Shown piece after piece: positions 51,834 through 61,170 of a stretch of DNA of 64,000 nt. The stretch is taken from assembly GCA_963785765.1 (NCBI GenBank), contig CAWAWM010000004.1, forward strand, positions 372,001-436,000, written 5' to 3'. Within the stretch, counting starts at the first letter, position 1. Each line of letters starts with the position of its first letter. The notes beneath the pieces are model-generated. The model made no database searches. It saw only the letters and a list, made by a program, of their open reading frames with translations, and was not told the origin of the DNA. Made by a program: the position numbers and the translations under genes. The DNA is from DATBGO01 sp963785765. Lineage in GTDB: Bacteria; Actinomycetota; Actinomycetes; Streptosporangiales; Streptosporangiaceae.

Positions 51834-53245
51834 CGCGCGCCCGTGAGCTCGCCGGCCACCGCCGCGAGCTCGTCCCACAGGTAGGCGGCGGTCTGCGCCC
51901 CCTTGAGCAGCAGCGCCATGTCCGCCCGCTCATTGGGCGCGTGGATACGATCATCGTTCAGGATCACGCCGATGAAGACCAGCGGAGCCCCGAGGATCTC
52001 AGCCAGATCGGCCTCCGGCCCGCTGCCCCCTTCCCTGGTGAAGAGAACCTCTTTTTCGAACGCACGCTCCATAGCTCGCCTGGCCGCCCGGACGGCGGCC
52101 GAGTCGATGGGTGAGAACGAGGGCCGGGTGCCTGGGCCGCCGGCCGTGACGGTCACCTCCAGGCCCGGCGGGGTGCGCGCCGCGACGTAGTCCCGGAGCG
52201 CAGCGATGACATCGGCGGGCTCCTGGTGTGCGACCAGCCGGAACGACAGCTTGGCATGCGCCTCTCGCGGCACGATTGTCTTGCCGCCCGGACCGGTGTG
52301 GCCGCCCCACATGCCGTTGATCTCCGCGGTGGGCCGCGCCCATACCCGTTCCAGGGTGCTGAAGCCCGTCTCGCCGACGGCCGCTGCGCTGTTGCCCGCC
52401 TCGACTAGCCAGGCCTTCTCGTCGAACGGCAGCCGGGCGAACATCTCCCGCTCCTGCGCCGATATCTGCGCCACCTGGTCATAGAACCCGGGCAGCGTGA
52501 CCCGCCCGTCGGCGTCGTGCAGGCCGGCCAGCAAGCCGGCCAGCGCGTGCAGCGGGTTCGGCACCGCGCCGCCGAACGATCCGGAGTGCAGGTCCTGGTC
52601 GGGGCCGCGGACATCGATCTGGGCGTCGGCCAGCCCGCGCATCCCGGTACACATCGACGGCACGTCCGCGGCCCACATCGAGGTGTCCGAGATCACGATC
52701 ACGTCGCAGCGGAGCCGATCGCGGTGACTGCGCAGCAATCCGGCAAAATTCGGCGACCCTGACTCCTCCTCGCCCTCGATCAGCAGCTTGAGCGTGACGG
52801 GCGGCGCGGTCGTTCCGCTGGCTGCGAGGCCGGACCTCACTCCGAGGGCGTGGAAGAGCACCTGGCCCTTGTCATCGGAGGCACCGCGGGCCAGCAGCCG
52901 GCCGTCGCGCTCGGCGGGCTCGAACGGCGGCGAATCCCACTCATCCAGCGGTTCCACGGGCTGCACGTCGTGATGGCCGTAGACCAGGACCGCCGGCGCA
53001 GCCGGGTCGGCGGCCGGCCACTCGGCGAACACGGCCGGCAGCCCCCCGGCGCCCGCGGTGCCGGTCTCCCAGACCTCGGATACCGGAAAGCCGGTCCCGT
53101 GAAGGTACTCGGCGAGCCACTGCGCCGATCGGCGGACATCGCCATGATGGGCCGGATCGGCCGAGATCGACGGGATCGCCAGCCATTGCTTGAGCGAACC
53201 GAAGAAGGCGGGCGCGTTCTGATCGATGTAGGCGCGAACGTCCAT
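51830..53245 (-). CDS. M20-family dipeptidase/peptidase
   Basis: 471 residues. Two-metal peptidase motifs are VYGHHDVQP, ARGASDDKGQVLFH, EGEEESGSPN and the C-terminal GGSGPEADLAEILG. Dimerisation domain between about residues 200-330. Cleaves small peptides or related amides. ATG at 53245 after GGGAGAGG. It overlaps nudC by four bases, so the two are translationally coupled. Confidence 0.92.
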   Translation of the reverse strand: MDVRAYIDQNAPAFFGSLKQWLAIPSISADPAHHGDVRRSAQWLAEYLHGTGFPVSEVWETGTAGAGGLPAVFAEWPAADPAAPAVLVYGHHDVQPVEPLDEWDSPPFEPAERDGRLLARGASDDKGQVLFHALGVRSGLAASGTTAPPVTLKLLIEGEEESGSPNFAGLLRSHRDRLRCDVIVISDTSMWAADVPSMCTGMRGLADAQIDVRGPDQDLHSGSFGGAVPNPLHALAGLLAGLHDADGRVTLPGFYDQVAQISAQEREMFARLPFDEKAWLVEAGNSAAAVGETGFSTLERVWARPTAEINGMWGGHTGPGGKTIVPREAHAKLSFRLVAHQEPADVIAALRDYVAARTPPGLEVTVTAGGPGTRPSFSPIDSAAVRAARRAMERAFEKEVLFTREGGSGPEADLAEILGAPLVFIGVILNDDRIHAPNERADMALLLKGAQTAAYLWDELAAVAGELTGAR

Positions 53246-53390
53246 GATCCTCTCCCTCGCACGCTCTGGCCGGGCGCATGGCCGGCGGCCACCCTGGGCA
53301 CCGCCATACTGGGCACCGCCCCGCGTCGCACCTTAGCCTTCCGTGGGACTCTGCCAGTTAGCAGGCCGGTAGCAAGCACCCGCCGTCAAC

Positions 53391-53422
53391 ACAGGTCTCA
53401 GCCAGCACAGGTCTCAGGCCAG
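53391..53422. repeat. 16-bp tandem duplication upstream of the MTH1187-family gene
   Basis: ACAGGTCTCAGCCAGC is followed by a near copy, about 20 bases ahead of the start codon of the next gene. Confidence 0.8.
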
Positions 53423-53439
53423 TACAGAAGGAGAATCAG

Positions 53440-53733
53440 ATGCTCGTGGCATTTTCGGTGACGCCGCTCGGAGTCGGCGAGGCCGTGGCCGAGTACGTCG
53501 CCGATGCCGTCCGCGTGGTCCGCGAGAGCGGCCTGGACAACCGGACCGACGCGATGTTCACCACCGTCGAGGGCGACTGGGATGAGGTGATGGACGTGGT
53601 GAAACGAGCGGTTGAGGCGGTCGCGGCGCGGGCCCCGCGGGTCAGCCTGACGCTCAAGGCGGATGTCAGGCCGGCTGTCACGGGGGCGCTGGAGTCCAAG
53701 GTCGAGAGCCTGGAACGCTACCTGGAAGACTGA
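53440..53733 (+). CDS. MTH1187/YkoF-type thiamine-binding-like small protein
   Basis: 97 residues of the MTH1187 (DUF77) family: MLVAFSVTPLGVGEAVAEYV, then VVRESGLDNRTDAMFTTVEGDWDEVMDVVKRAVEAV and RVSLTLKADVR. Homologues bind thiamine or act as oligomeric regulators. The ATG at 53440 is preceded by AAGGAGAA. Its last 16 bases overlap the end of the adnB gene on the other strand. Confidence 0.9.
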   Translation: MLVAFSVTPLGVGEAVAEYVADAVRVVRESGLDNRTDAMFTTVEGDWDEVMDVVKRAVEAVAARAPRVSLTLKADVRPAVTGALESKVESLERYLED

Positions 53734-56700
53734 CTGCCGCCCGCGACGGCCGCCACCGGGACGGCCTCGATGAGAGCAGCCAGCCCCGCCTCGTCGAGGA
53801 GATCAGCGGGCCGTACCGTGACGTCATCACGCACGTAGTAGAAGGCGGCCCGGACCTGACCAACCGGCACGCCCGCCAGCGCGGCCCAGGCGAGCCGGTA
53901 GGCGGCGAGCTGGACGGCGACCGCGCGGCGCTCGTCCGCCGGGCCGGGCGGACGGCCGGTCTTCCAGTCCACCACGTCGAATCCGCCTTCGGTCGCATCG
54001 GCGAACACCGCGTCGATCCGGCCCCGGACCAGCCGATCCCCGATCAAGGTCTCGAACGGGATCTCGACCTCGGCCGGCCACCGCTCCGCCCACTCACCGG
54101 CCTCGAAGCGCGCCTTGAGGATGGCCAGGTCCGGATCGGCGGCAGCGCCCGAGTCTTCATCCGCCGCACCGAGCAGCTCATCAGGATCGATGAGCGGCCG
54201 CGGCCCGAACCGCTGCTCCAGCCAGCGGTGGAACTCCGTGCCGCGGCGGGCCTGCGGGGCGGGCGGCCGCGGCATCGGGCGGCGGACCTGCTCGGCGAGC
54301 GCGGCCGGATCCCTGGCCATCGTGACGAGCGCGGAGACCGGAATCCGGCCCGGCAGCGCGACGGCCACGCCGTGATCGCTGCGGCGCTGCGCTCGCTCGG
54401 CCAGCAACAGGTCAGCGTCCCGTGCCCAGCCCGCGATCAGCCGGGCGTCGGCCGGATCCAGGGCGGCCGTCGCTGCGACGGTGCCGCCGCGCCCGCCGCC
54501 CGGCGGCCCGGCTTCCCGGTCCGTCCGGCCAGGCTGCACAGCGCCGTCACCCGTCGCACCGGTCGGCACCGACCCACCGGGCAGCACCGACCCGCGGCCA
54601 CGGTTCTGGACAGCGGCGATCTCCGCCATGACGAGTGCCGCGGCCTCTGCTGCGGCCTCGTGCCGCGGACCGCCGGGCGGCGCGGGCCACCATGCGGTGG
54701 CCGGCTCGGCCAGCAGCGGGTTGGCCGCCGCCTCGTCCGGCTCGGCGGCCCAGCTCGCGACCGGGCCGGCGCTGGCCTCGCAGGCCGCACGCACCTCGGT
54801 CAGGAACTCCGACGGACCCAGCCGCGAGGTGCCGTCCCCCCACCAGTAGCCGGTGCAGCACAGCCAGAACGCGGCGCGGGTGGCGGCCACGTAGGCGAGC
54901 CTGCGCTCCTCGGCCAGCTCGCGATCCGAGCACGCGTCGGTGAATCCGGCCAGCGCAGCAGGATCCAGGCCGGCCAGCGCGGGCAGGTCAGCCGCATCTC
55001 CGCGGAGCGCGAACGGCAGCAGCCGCGGATTCTCGGTCCACCGGGTGGTCACCTTCGGCTTGGCCGGGAAGACGTGGCCCTGGGCGCCGCCGGAGAGCCC
55101 GGGCACCACCACCGCGGCCCACTGCAGCCCCTTGGCCGCGTGCACCGTGGCCAGCTTGACCGAGTTGGTATCGCCCACCCGGCCCGCCTCCAGGCCGAAC
55201 TCTTCCGCCTCCGCGGCAGCCAGGTAGGCCAGGAACGCGCCGAGCGTCGGCTCCTCCTGGTCTCCGGCGAAGGCGGCGGCCGCGTCCGCGAAGGCGTCCA
55301 GGTCAGCACGCGAGCTGGCCGGATCCAGGCCGGGCCGGGCGACCACCTCCACATCAAGCCCGAGCGTGCGCTCGACTTCGCCCACCAGCTCGGGCAGCGA
55401 GCGGCCGGCGTGCAGGCGCAGCGCCCGCAGCTCAGCCGCGAGCGCCGCCAGGCGCTGGTGGCCGACGGCGGAATAGGCGGCCGGATCGCCGAGATCGTCC
55501 AGGGCCTCGACCAGGCTGCCCGGGTCGGCGGTCACGTCGGTCACGGCCCGGGCCAGCACATCGCCCGGTGCGCCCGTCTGGCCATGGTCAGGAACGCCCG
55601 CCTGGCCACCAGCCTGGCCGTGACCCGCAGCCGCGGCCGGGCCGCCGCGCGGAGCCTGCGCAGGCACCCGGGCCCGCTCTGCCCCGCTGGCCAGCGCCCG
55701 GGACCGGCGGCCGAGCGCCACCAGGTCGCGCGGGCCGATCCGCCAGCGCGGCGAGGTCAGCACCCTGGCCAGGGCGTCGGCGGCCGCCGGGTCGTGCATG
55801 ACCCGCAAGGTGGCCACGATGTCTGCCACCTCAGGCACGGTCAGCAGGCCGCCCAGCCCGACCACCTCCACCGGGATGCCCCGGGACTCCAGCGCGGCGC
55901 GCAGCACCGGAAACTGGGCGCGCTTGCGGCAGAGGATGGCGATGTCGGATGGCCGTACCGGCGCACTGCGGCCATCGGGCCAGCGGCCACCGTCCGGGGC
56001 CTGGCCGGCCGGCAGGCTGAGCAGCCCGGCGACGCGGTCAGCTACCCAGCGGGCTTCGTCGGCCGAGGTTTCCAGCAGAGCGCAGACCACCTCGCCGCGC
56101 TGCGCCCGGCCCGGTGGCGCGACCAGCCGGGGCACCTCGGGTGCGGCGGCACGCAGCCCCTCCTGGAGCGCCGCCGCGGCGTCCAGGACCCGCCCGGTAT
56201 TGCGGAAGCTGGTGGACAGCAGCACCGTCGCCGCTGGGCCGTCCCGGCCCGGGAAGTCGGCACTGAACCGGCGCAGGTTGCCCGCGCTCGCGCCGCGCCA
56301 GCCATAGATGGACTGGCAGGGGTCGCCCACCGCGGTGACCGGGTGCCCGCCGCCGAACAGCGATCGCAGCAGCACCAGCTGGGCATGGCTGGTGTCCTGG
56401 TACTCATCGAGGAGCACGACCTGATAGCGAGCGCGCTCCGCGGCACCGACCTCGGGATGGCGCTGCGCGATCCGCGCGGCCACGGCCATCTGGTCGCCGT
56501 AGTCGATTACCTCACGGGCCGCCTTGGCCGCGACGTACCCGGACACCAGCGGCAGCAACTGCTCCCGGGCGCGCTGGCACTTGAGGATCTTCACCGCCAG
56601 CGCGGGCACCCGGCCGGGAAGCTCAGCGCACGAGCGGGCCAGCCACTCCCCCACCTCGATGACGTCACCGGGCCCGCGCAGGTGCTCGGCCAGCTCGCCG

Positions 56701-57392
56701 GCCAGGTCAAGCACGGCGGCGGTGACCGTCGCCGGGGCCCAGCCGACAGCATCCATCGGCCCGTCGTAGGCAGCTACCACCCGGGCGGCCAGCTGCCAGG
56801 CGACGGCCGGCGTGATCAGGCGCAGCGACGGCTCCAGCGCCTCGCGCAGCGCGTGGTCGCCGACCAGCCGGCCGGCATAGGAGTGATAGGTGGCGATGAC
56901 CGGTTCGCCGGGCTGTTCATCCCCACCCAGCCCGCCCCCACCCAGCCCGCCCTCACCCAGCCCGCCCCCACCCAGCCCGCCGCGGCCGGACCTGCGGAGC
57001 CCGTCGAGGCGGCTGCGGACCCGCCCGGCCAGCTCGGCGGCGGCCTTCCTGGTGAAGGTCAGGCCGAGGACACGTTCCGGCCTGGCCAAGCCGTTGGCGA
57101 CCAGCCAGACCAGCCTGGCCGCCATCGTCTCGCTCTTGCCCGACCCGGCGCCGGCGATCACCGCCAGCGGCCGCAGCGGCGCGCCGATCACCGCCGCCTG
57201 CTCGGCAGTCGGCTCGGCCGCGCCGAGCAGCCGGGCCAGTTGCGCCGGGGTGTAGGAACGGGCCCGGCCAGGGCCGGCCGGGCTGCCCGGGCTGCGCGCG
57301 GCCCCGCCGACCGGGCCGACCGGGCCGACCGGGCCGACCGGGCCGACCGGGCCGACCGGGCCGCCCGCCTGGCCAGGGCCGCCCGGGATCAC
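53718..57392 (-). CDS. adnB: AdnB: UvrD/Rep-like helicase with C-terminal RecB-like nuclease
   Basis: 1224 residues. The N-terminal 50 residues are repetitive (five Gly-Pro-Val units). The helicase begins with PTAEQAAVIGAPLRPLAVIA and Walker A GAGSGKS at 81-87; LLDEYQDT (motif II) is near 327-333 and GDPCQSIYGWRGA follows. The C-terminal nuclease has FDVVDWKTG near 1139-1147. A Gly-rich insertion (about residues 136-155) is encoded by short repeats near 56930-56990. AdnAB is the actinobacterial functional counterpart of AddAB/RecBCD in double-strand-break end processing. The GTG at 57392 overlaps the adnA stop (GTGA). Confidence 0.93.
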   Translation of the reverse strand: MIPGGPGQAGGPVGPVGPVGPVGPVGPVGGAARSPGSPAGPGRARSYTPAQLARLLGAAEPTAEQAAVIGAPLRPLAVIAGAGSGKSETMAARLVWLVANGLARPERVLGLTFTRKAAAELAGRVRSRLDGLRRSGRGGLGGGGLGEGGLGGGGLGGDEQPGEPVIATYHSYAGRLVGDHALREALEPSLRLITPAVAWQLAARVVAAYDGPMDAVGWAPATVTAAVLDLAGELAEHLRGPGDVIEVGEWLARSCAELPGRVPALAVKILKCQRAREQLLPLVSGYVAAKAAREVIDYGDQMAVAARIAQRHPEVGAAERARYQVVLLDEYQDTSHAQLVLLRSLFGGGHPVTAVGDPCQSIYGWRGASAGNLRRFSADFPGRDGPAATVLLSTSFRNTGRVLDAAAALQEGLRAAAPEVPRLVAPPGRAQRGEVVCALLETSADEARWVADRVAGLLSLPAGQAPDGGRWPDGRSAPVRPSDIAILCRKRAQFPVLRAALESRGIPVEVVGLGGLLTVPEVADIVATLRVMHDPAAADALARVLTSPRWRIGPRDLVALGRRSRALASGAERARVPAQAPRGGPAAAAGHGQAGGQAGVPDHGQTGAPGDVLARAVTDVTADPGSLVEALDDLGDPAAYSAVGHQRLAALAAELRALRLHAGRSLPELVGEVERTLGLDVEVVARPGLDPASSRADLDAFADAAAAFAGDQEEPTLGAFLAYLAAAEAEEFGLEAGRVGDTNSVKLATVHAAKGLQWAAVVVPGLSGGAQGHVFPAKPKVTTRWTENPRLLPFALRGDAADLPALAGLDPAALAGFTDACSDRELAEERRLAYVAATRAAFWLCCTGYWWGDGTSRLGPSEFLTEVRAACEASAGPVASWAAEPDEAAANPLLAEPATAWWPAPPGGPRHEAAAEAAALVMAEIAAVQNRGRGSVLPGGSVPTGATGDGAVQPGRTDREAGPPGGGRGGTVAATAALDPADARLIAGWARDADLLLAERAQRRSDHGVAVALPGRIPVSALVTMARDPAALAEQVRRPMPRPPAPQARRGTEFHRWLEQRFGPRPLIDPDELLGAADEDSGAAADPDLAILKARFEAGEWAERWPAEVEIPFETLIGDRLVRGRIDAVFADATEGGFDVVDWKTGRPPGPADERRAVAVQLAAYRLAWAALAGVPVGQVRAAFYYVRDDVTVRPADLLDEAGLAALIEAVPVAAVAGGSQSSR
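57304..57363. repeat. 9-bp tandem repeat, about 6.5 copies, coding the AdnB N-terminus
   Basis: GGGCCGACC repeated in frame encodes Gly-Pro-Val units on the minus strand, just after the AdnB start. Confidence 0.85.
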
Positions 57393-60300
57393 GGGTTCAC
57401 CTGCCCGCCCCGCTCATGCACCGGGCAGCAGGCCGCGACCGGGCAGATCCGGCAGCCGGGATTCACCGTGGCCTGGAAGACGGGCCCGGACATCCCGGCT
57501 GCGACTGTCTCGACCAGGTCCTGGGCCCAGCCGGGCTCCGGATCACTGGTCAGCGGGCGCTGCCGTTGAATCCGGGCGCGGGCGGCCAGCCCCGCCTTGC
57601 CGACCTGGACCAGCTCGGCGCCGCCGGGCTCCGTCAGGCCGAGTTCCTCGAAGGCGCCGAGCAGCACGGCCAGCTGATAGACGCCGAGCTGCGGGTTGCG
57701 GTCCAGCTCGTCATCGCGCGGCTTGCTGGATCCGGTCTTCAGGTCCACCACGATCGCCGTGCCGTCGGCGTCCCGTTCCAGCCGGTCCACCCGCCCGGTG
57801 ATCTCCACGTCACCGACCCTGACCCGCAGTTCCTCCTCGACCGCGACGAGCTGCCGCGGATTTTCCGCGTGCCAGTCGAGGAACCGCCTGACCATGCGCT
57901 CCGCCTGATCCCGCTGCTTGGCGGCATACCACGGGCTGCCGAAATCCAGGTGATGCCAGATCTCGTCGATCCGCTTGCCGATCTCCCCGTCGGCGGCACC
58001 CTCGGCAGCCAGCGCTGCGGCCGCGTGGATGACGATGCCGAAATGCTGGAGCACACTGGGCGAATTCACCCCGGCCGCCGATTCGAGCAACCAGCGCAGC
58101 CCGCACTTGGTGAACGACTCGACCTGCGAAGGCGACAGCCGGACGCCAGAGTCGAAGACAGGTCCGGGGCCGGACAGTTCGGTGAGTGCATACCACTGCC
58201 GCGGGCTGGCGCCGCGGACCCCGGCCGCCGCCAGCCGGGCGAGCTGGGCAGCGGCGGCCCGGCGCAGCGGCTCGGGACGGTCCCGGTCGGCCGCCGCGCG
58301 CCGCAGGTCGGCGGTGAGCGCGGCCAGCGACAGCCAGCGCTGCCCGGCCCCGGTCACGTTCTGCAGCTGGACGTCGTCGCCGGCCAGCTCGGCCAGGAAC
58401 CTCGATGGCCGTTCCTCGCTGTCCTCGCCGCCGGTCGCGGTGACGACCAAAGCCCGGCGAGCCCGGGTGACCGCTACGTAGAAGAGCCGCCGTTCCTCGT
58501 CGAGCAGCTTGGCGGCCAGCCCGGCGGCCGCCGCGTCGGCGGCGACGGGCTCCGCGCCGCCCGCCCCGCCCGGCCCCCGTTCCGCGGCGACGGAGTCGAC
58601 GAGCTCGTCCATGCCGAGCAGCGAACTGCGGACCCGTAGATCGGGCCAGCTCCCTTCCTGGACGCCGGCCACCACGACCAGGTCCCACTCCAGGCCCTTG
58701 GCCCGGTGCGCGGTCAAGATGGCGACGGCGTCGCCCTGCGGAGCCCGCTCGGCCAGCGTGTCACCGGCGATCTCCTGGCCGGCCAGGCTGTCCAGGAACA
58801 GCCGCGGCGACCCTTGCGGCAGCCGGGCGGTGAACCGGGCCGCCGCGTCGAACAACGCGACCATCGCGTCCAGATCGGCGTCCGCGGCTGCTCCCCGGCT
58901 GCCGCCCCCGGCGCTGGCCTGCTGCCACTGCGCGGCCAGGCCCGATACGTCCCAGACCGCCCACAGCACGTCATGCGCGGTCCCGTCGGCGGCGACCTGC
59001 CTGGCCAGCGCGAGCAGCCCGGCCACTCGCCGCGCGGCGGCCACGGCCGCGGCCAGGGCCGAGCCAGACCCAGCACCACTCCCGGCAGCAGCGCCGCCGA
59101 CAGCACCGCCGCCGGCAGCACCGCCCAGGCCGGCACCCGCTGAGCCGCCCGCCCGGCCGGATGGCCACCCGGCCAGGGCGAGCTCGCGCGGATCACGCAG
59201 CACCCGGGCTAGCGGCTCCGGCGACGGCAGCTCGCCCGCGGCCTGCGCGGCGGCCCGCAAGGCGCGCCGCAGTCGCCGCAGGCCCAGCGCGTCGGTACCG
59301 CCCAGCGGTCCGGTCAGCAGCTCGGCCGCGGTCTGGTCATCCAGCGCGCCCGGCCGCAGCGCACAGCCGAGCAAGGTGAGCAGCGGGCGGGTCCCCGGCT
59401 CGGCGGCCAGCGGCAGCTCGTCTCCGGCCACCGCGACCGGGACCCCGGCCGCAGCCAGCACCCGCTGGAGCAGCGGCACCTGCCTGGATGCCGACCTGAC
59501 CAGCACCGCCATCGCAGACCAGCTGACCCCGTCGATCAGGTGCGCGCGGCGCAGCGTGTCCGCGATCAGCGCCGCTTCCTGAGTGACGCTGGCCGCGATG
59601 ACGACGCGAACCGTGCCGGGATCGGCGTCAGGCAGCGGGATGAGCGCGCGGTGATCCCGTTGCGCAGCGAGGTTGTCCGCACCCGGCGCGGCGGGCAGCC
59701 TGCTGGCGACCCGGCGGGAGGCGGCCAGCAAGACCCCGCCGCTGCGGCGCCCGGTGTGCAGGGCCAGCACCTGCGCCGCGCTGCCGTCGGGCCCGCGGAA
59801 TCGGTCGGGAAACCGCCGGAGCGCGCCGACGTCGGCACCGCGGAACGCATAGATCGACTGGTCCGGGTCACCGACCACGATCAGCTCCCGGCCATCCCCG
59901 GCCAGCGCATGCAGCAGGTCTTCCTGCGCCGGGTCGGTGTCCTGGTACTCATCGACGAGCACGACGTCGTACGCCTGGCGCTCGCGCTCCCTGGTCGCAC
60001 TGCGCGTCAGCAGCGCTCCGGCGATCCTGACGATCTCCGCGTAGTCGTAGGCCGGCACCGGGGCCAGGTCGAACCGGGCCGCGTAGGACTGCAGGAACCG
60101 GCCGGCCGCCACCCAGTCCTCGCGTCCGCGCTGGGCGCCGAGCCGGGCCAGGCCGGGCCCGTCGAGCCCGCGCTCGGCGGCCCGGAGCAGGAAGTCCCGC
60201 AGCTCGGCCGCGAAGCCCCTGGTGCCCAGGGCCGCCCGCAGCGGCTCGGGCCAGCTCGCGCCGCCGTCCTCGGCGTCGCCGCGGAGCAGCCGCCGGACCT

Positions 60301-60736
60301 CGAGCAACTGCTCCGGGCCGGGCAGCAGCGTCGGCGGCTCCTCGCCGGCCAGCACGAAATCCCTGCGCACGAGCGCGTAGGCGTAGCTGTGGAAGGTCAG
60401 CGCCAGCGGCTCACGCGTGGTGCGGCCGAGCCGGAGCGTGATCCGCTCCCGCAGTTCGCCGGCGGCCTTCCGGCTGAAGGTGAGTACCAGGATCCGGGCC
60501 GGGTCGATCGCCCGCGTGGTGACCCGGTGCACGACGGCCTCGACGATGGCCGTGGTCTTCCCGGTGCCTGGCCCCGCCAGCACCAGCAGCGGGCCGCCGG
60601 CATGGCCGACCACCCGGCGCTGGGCGTCATCCAGGCGGGGCGGGGCGGCTGATCGGACCGGCCGGCGGACCAGCCGGTACGACGGTGCCAGCCCATGCGA
60701 GGATGGCGGGCCATATGACGGTGCCTGCCTGTCCAT
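57389..60736 (-). CDS. adnA: AdnA: UvrD-like helicase with Fe-S RecB-like nuclease
   Basis: 1115 residues. Walker A is GPGTGKT at 55-61, motif II VDEYQDT near 262-268, then GDPDQSIYAFRGADVG. A repeat-rich Ala/Gly insertion lies near residues 520-560. The C-terminal nuclease includes IVVDLKTGSS near 990-1000. Four Cys that would bind an iron-sulfur cluster are visible: one in FTKCGLRW (about 877) and three in CRICPVAACCP (about 1094-1104). That feature marks AdnA in the mycobacterial AdnAB pair, as does the gene order. The ATG at 60736 is at the edge of a 32-bp duplication. Confidence 0.93.
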   Translation of the reverse strand: MDRQAPSYGPPSSHGLAPSYRLVRRPVRSAAPPRLDDAQRRVVGHAGGPLLVLAGPGTGKTTAIVEAVVHRVTTRAIDPARILVLTFSRKAAGELRERITLRLGRTTREPLALTFHSYAYALVRRDFVLAGEEPPTLLPGPEQLLEVRRLLRGDAEDGGASWPEPLRAALGTRGFAAELRDFLLRAAERGLDGPGLARLGAQRGREDWVAAGRFLQSYAARFDLAPVPAYDYAEIVRIAGALLTRSATRERERQAYDVVLVDEYQDTDPAQEDLLHALAGDGRELIVVGDPDQSIYAFRGADVGALRRFPDRFRGPDGSAAQVLALHTGRRSGGVLLAASRRVASRLPAAPGADNLAAQRDHRALIPLPDADPGTVRVVIAASVTQEAALIADTLRRAHLIDGVSWSAMAVLVRSASRQVPLLQRVLAAAGVPVAVAGDELPLAAEPGTRPLLTLLGCALRPGALDDQTAAELLTGPLGGTDALGLRRLRRALRAAAQAAGELPSPEPLARVLRDPRELALAGWPSGRAGGSAGAGLGGAAGGGAVGGAAAGSGAGSGSALAAAVAAARRVAGLLALARQVAADGTAHDVLWAVWDVSGLAAQWQQASAGGGSRGAAADADLDAMVALFDAAARFTARLPQGSPRLFLDSLAGQEIAGDTLAERAPQGDAVAILTAHRAKGLEWDLVVVAGVQEGSWPDLRVRSSLLGMDELVDSVAAERGPGGAGGAEPVAADAAAAGLAAKLLDEERRLFYVAVTRARRALVVTATGGEDSEERPSRFLAELAGDDVQLQNVTGAGQRWLSLAALTADLRRAAADRDRPEPLRRAAAAQLARLAAAGVRGASPRQWYALTELSGPGPVFDSGVRLSPSQVESFTKCGLRWLLESAAGVNSPSVLQHFGIVIHAAAALAAEGAADGEIGKRIDEIWHHLDFGSPWYAAKQRDQAERMVRRFLDWHAENPRQLVAVEEELRVRVGDVEITGRVDRLERDADGTAIVVDLKTGSSKPRDDELDRNPQLGVYQLAVLLGAFEELGLTEPGGAELVQVGKAGLAARARIQRQRPLTSDPEPGWAQDLVETVAAGMSGPVFQATVNPGCRICPVAACCPVHERGGQVNP

Positions 60737-60798
60737 GTCAGTACCGCATTCCAGCAGAGGCTGCCGATGTCAGTACGGCATTTCAGCAGAGGCTGCCG
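60735..60798. repeat. 32-bp tandem duplication at the adnA start
   Basis: Two copies of a 32-base unit differing at two positions. The first contains the adnA start codon on the minus strand; the second lies just upstream, so part of the leader or promoter is duplicated. Confidence 0.9.
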
Positions 60799-60825
60799 AC
60801 ATTCTCGGGAGATTCTCCGAGCCGG

Positions 60826-61170
60826 TCAGGGCTCGCCGGTCCAGCGCGCCCGCCGCATGTCCACCCGGCCGGGCTTGCCATCGGTCCCCAACCGCAGCGG
60901 GGTGGCCTCCTCCTGGTAGTGGCCGAGCGCCGCCCGTTCATGCCCGGCCAGCAGCGAGCCGTCGGCGTGCACGACCCGCCACCAGGCGACGCCGCCGCCC
61001 CACAGGGCCATCACCCGGCCCACCTGACGGGGGCCGCCCTCGCCCAGGTACTCGGCGATGTCTCCGTAGGACATCACCCGGCCCGGGGGGATTGCATCGG
61101 TCAGGTCGAGGACCCGGCCCGCGAAACCGTCCAGGGCTGGCTGGCCAGGCTCAGCCCGCCGCGGGGTCAT
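60826..61170 (-). CDS. Alkyltransferase-like (ATL) protein
   Basis: 114 residues of the O6-methylguanine-DNA methyltransferase fold: IPPGRVMSYGDIAEYLG is the DNA-binding helix-turn-helix and VAWWRVVHADGSL replaces the Cys active-site PCHRV, with Trp63 at the Cys position. ATL proteins bind alkylated bases and pass them to nucleotide excision repair without transferring the group. The ATG at 61170 overlaps the S8 protease stop (ATGA). It ends the membrane protein-protease-ATL unit. Confidence 0.9.
   Translation of the reverse strand: MTPRRAEPGQPALDGFAGRVLDLTDAIPPGRVMSYGDIAEYLGEGGPRQVGRVMALWGGGVAWWRVVHADGSLLAGHERAALGHYQEEATPLRLGTDGKPGRVDMRRARWTGEP

Noticed and set aside
54228..57569. Long plus-strand open frame opposite adnB
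   Set aside because: The translation is low complexity with no motif. adnB on the other strand has intact helicase and nuclease motifs, so this is a shadow.
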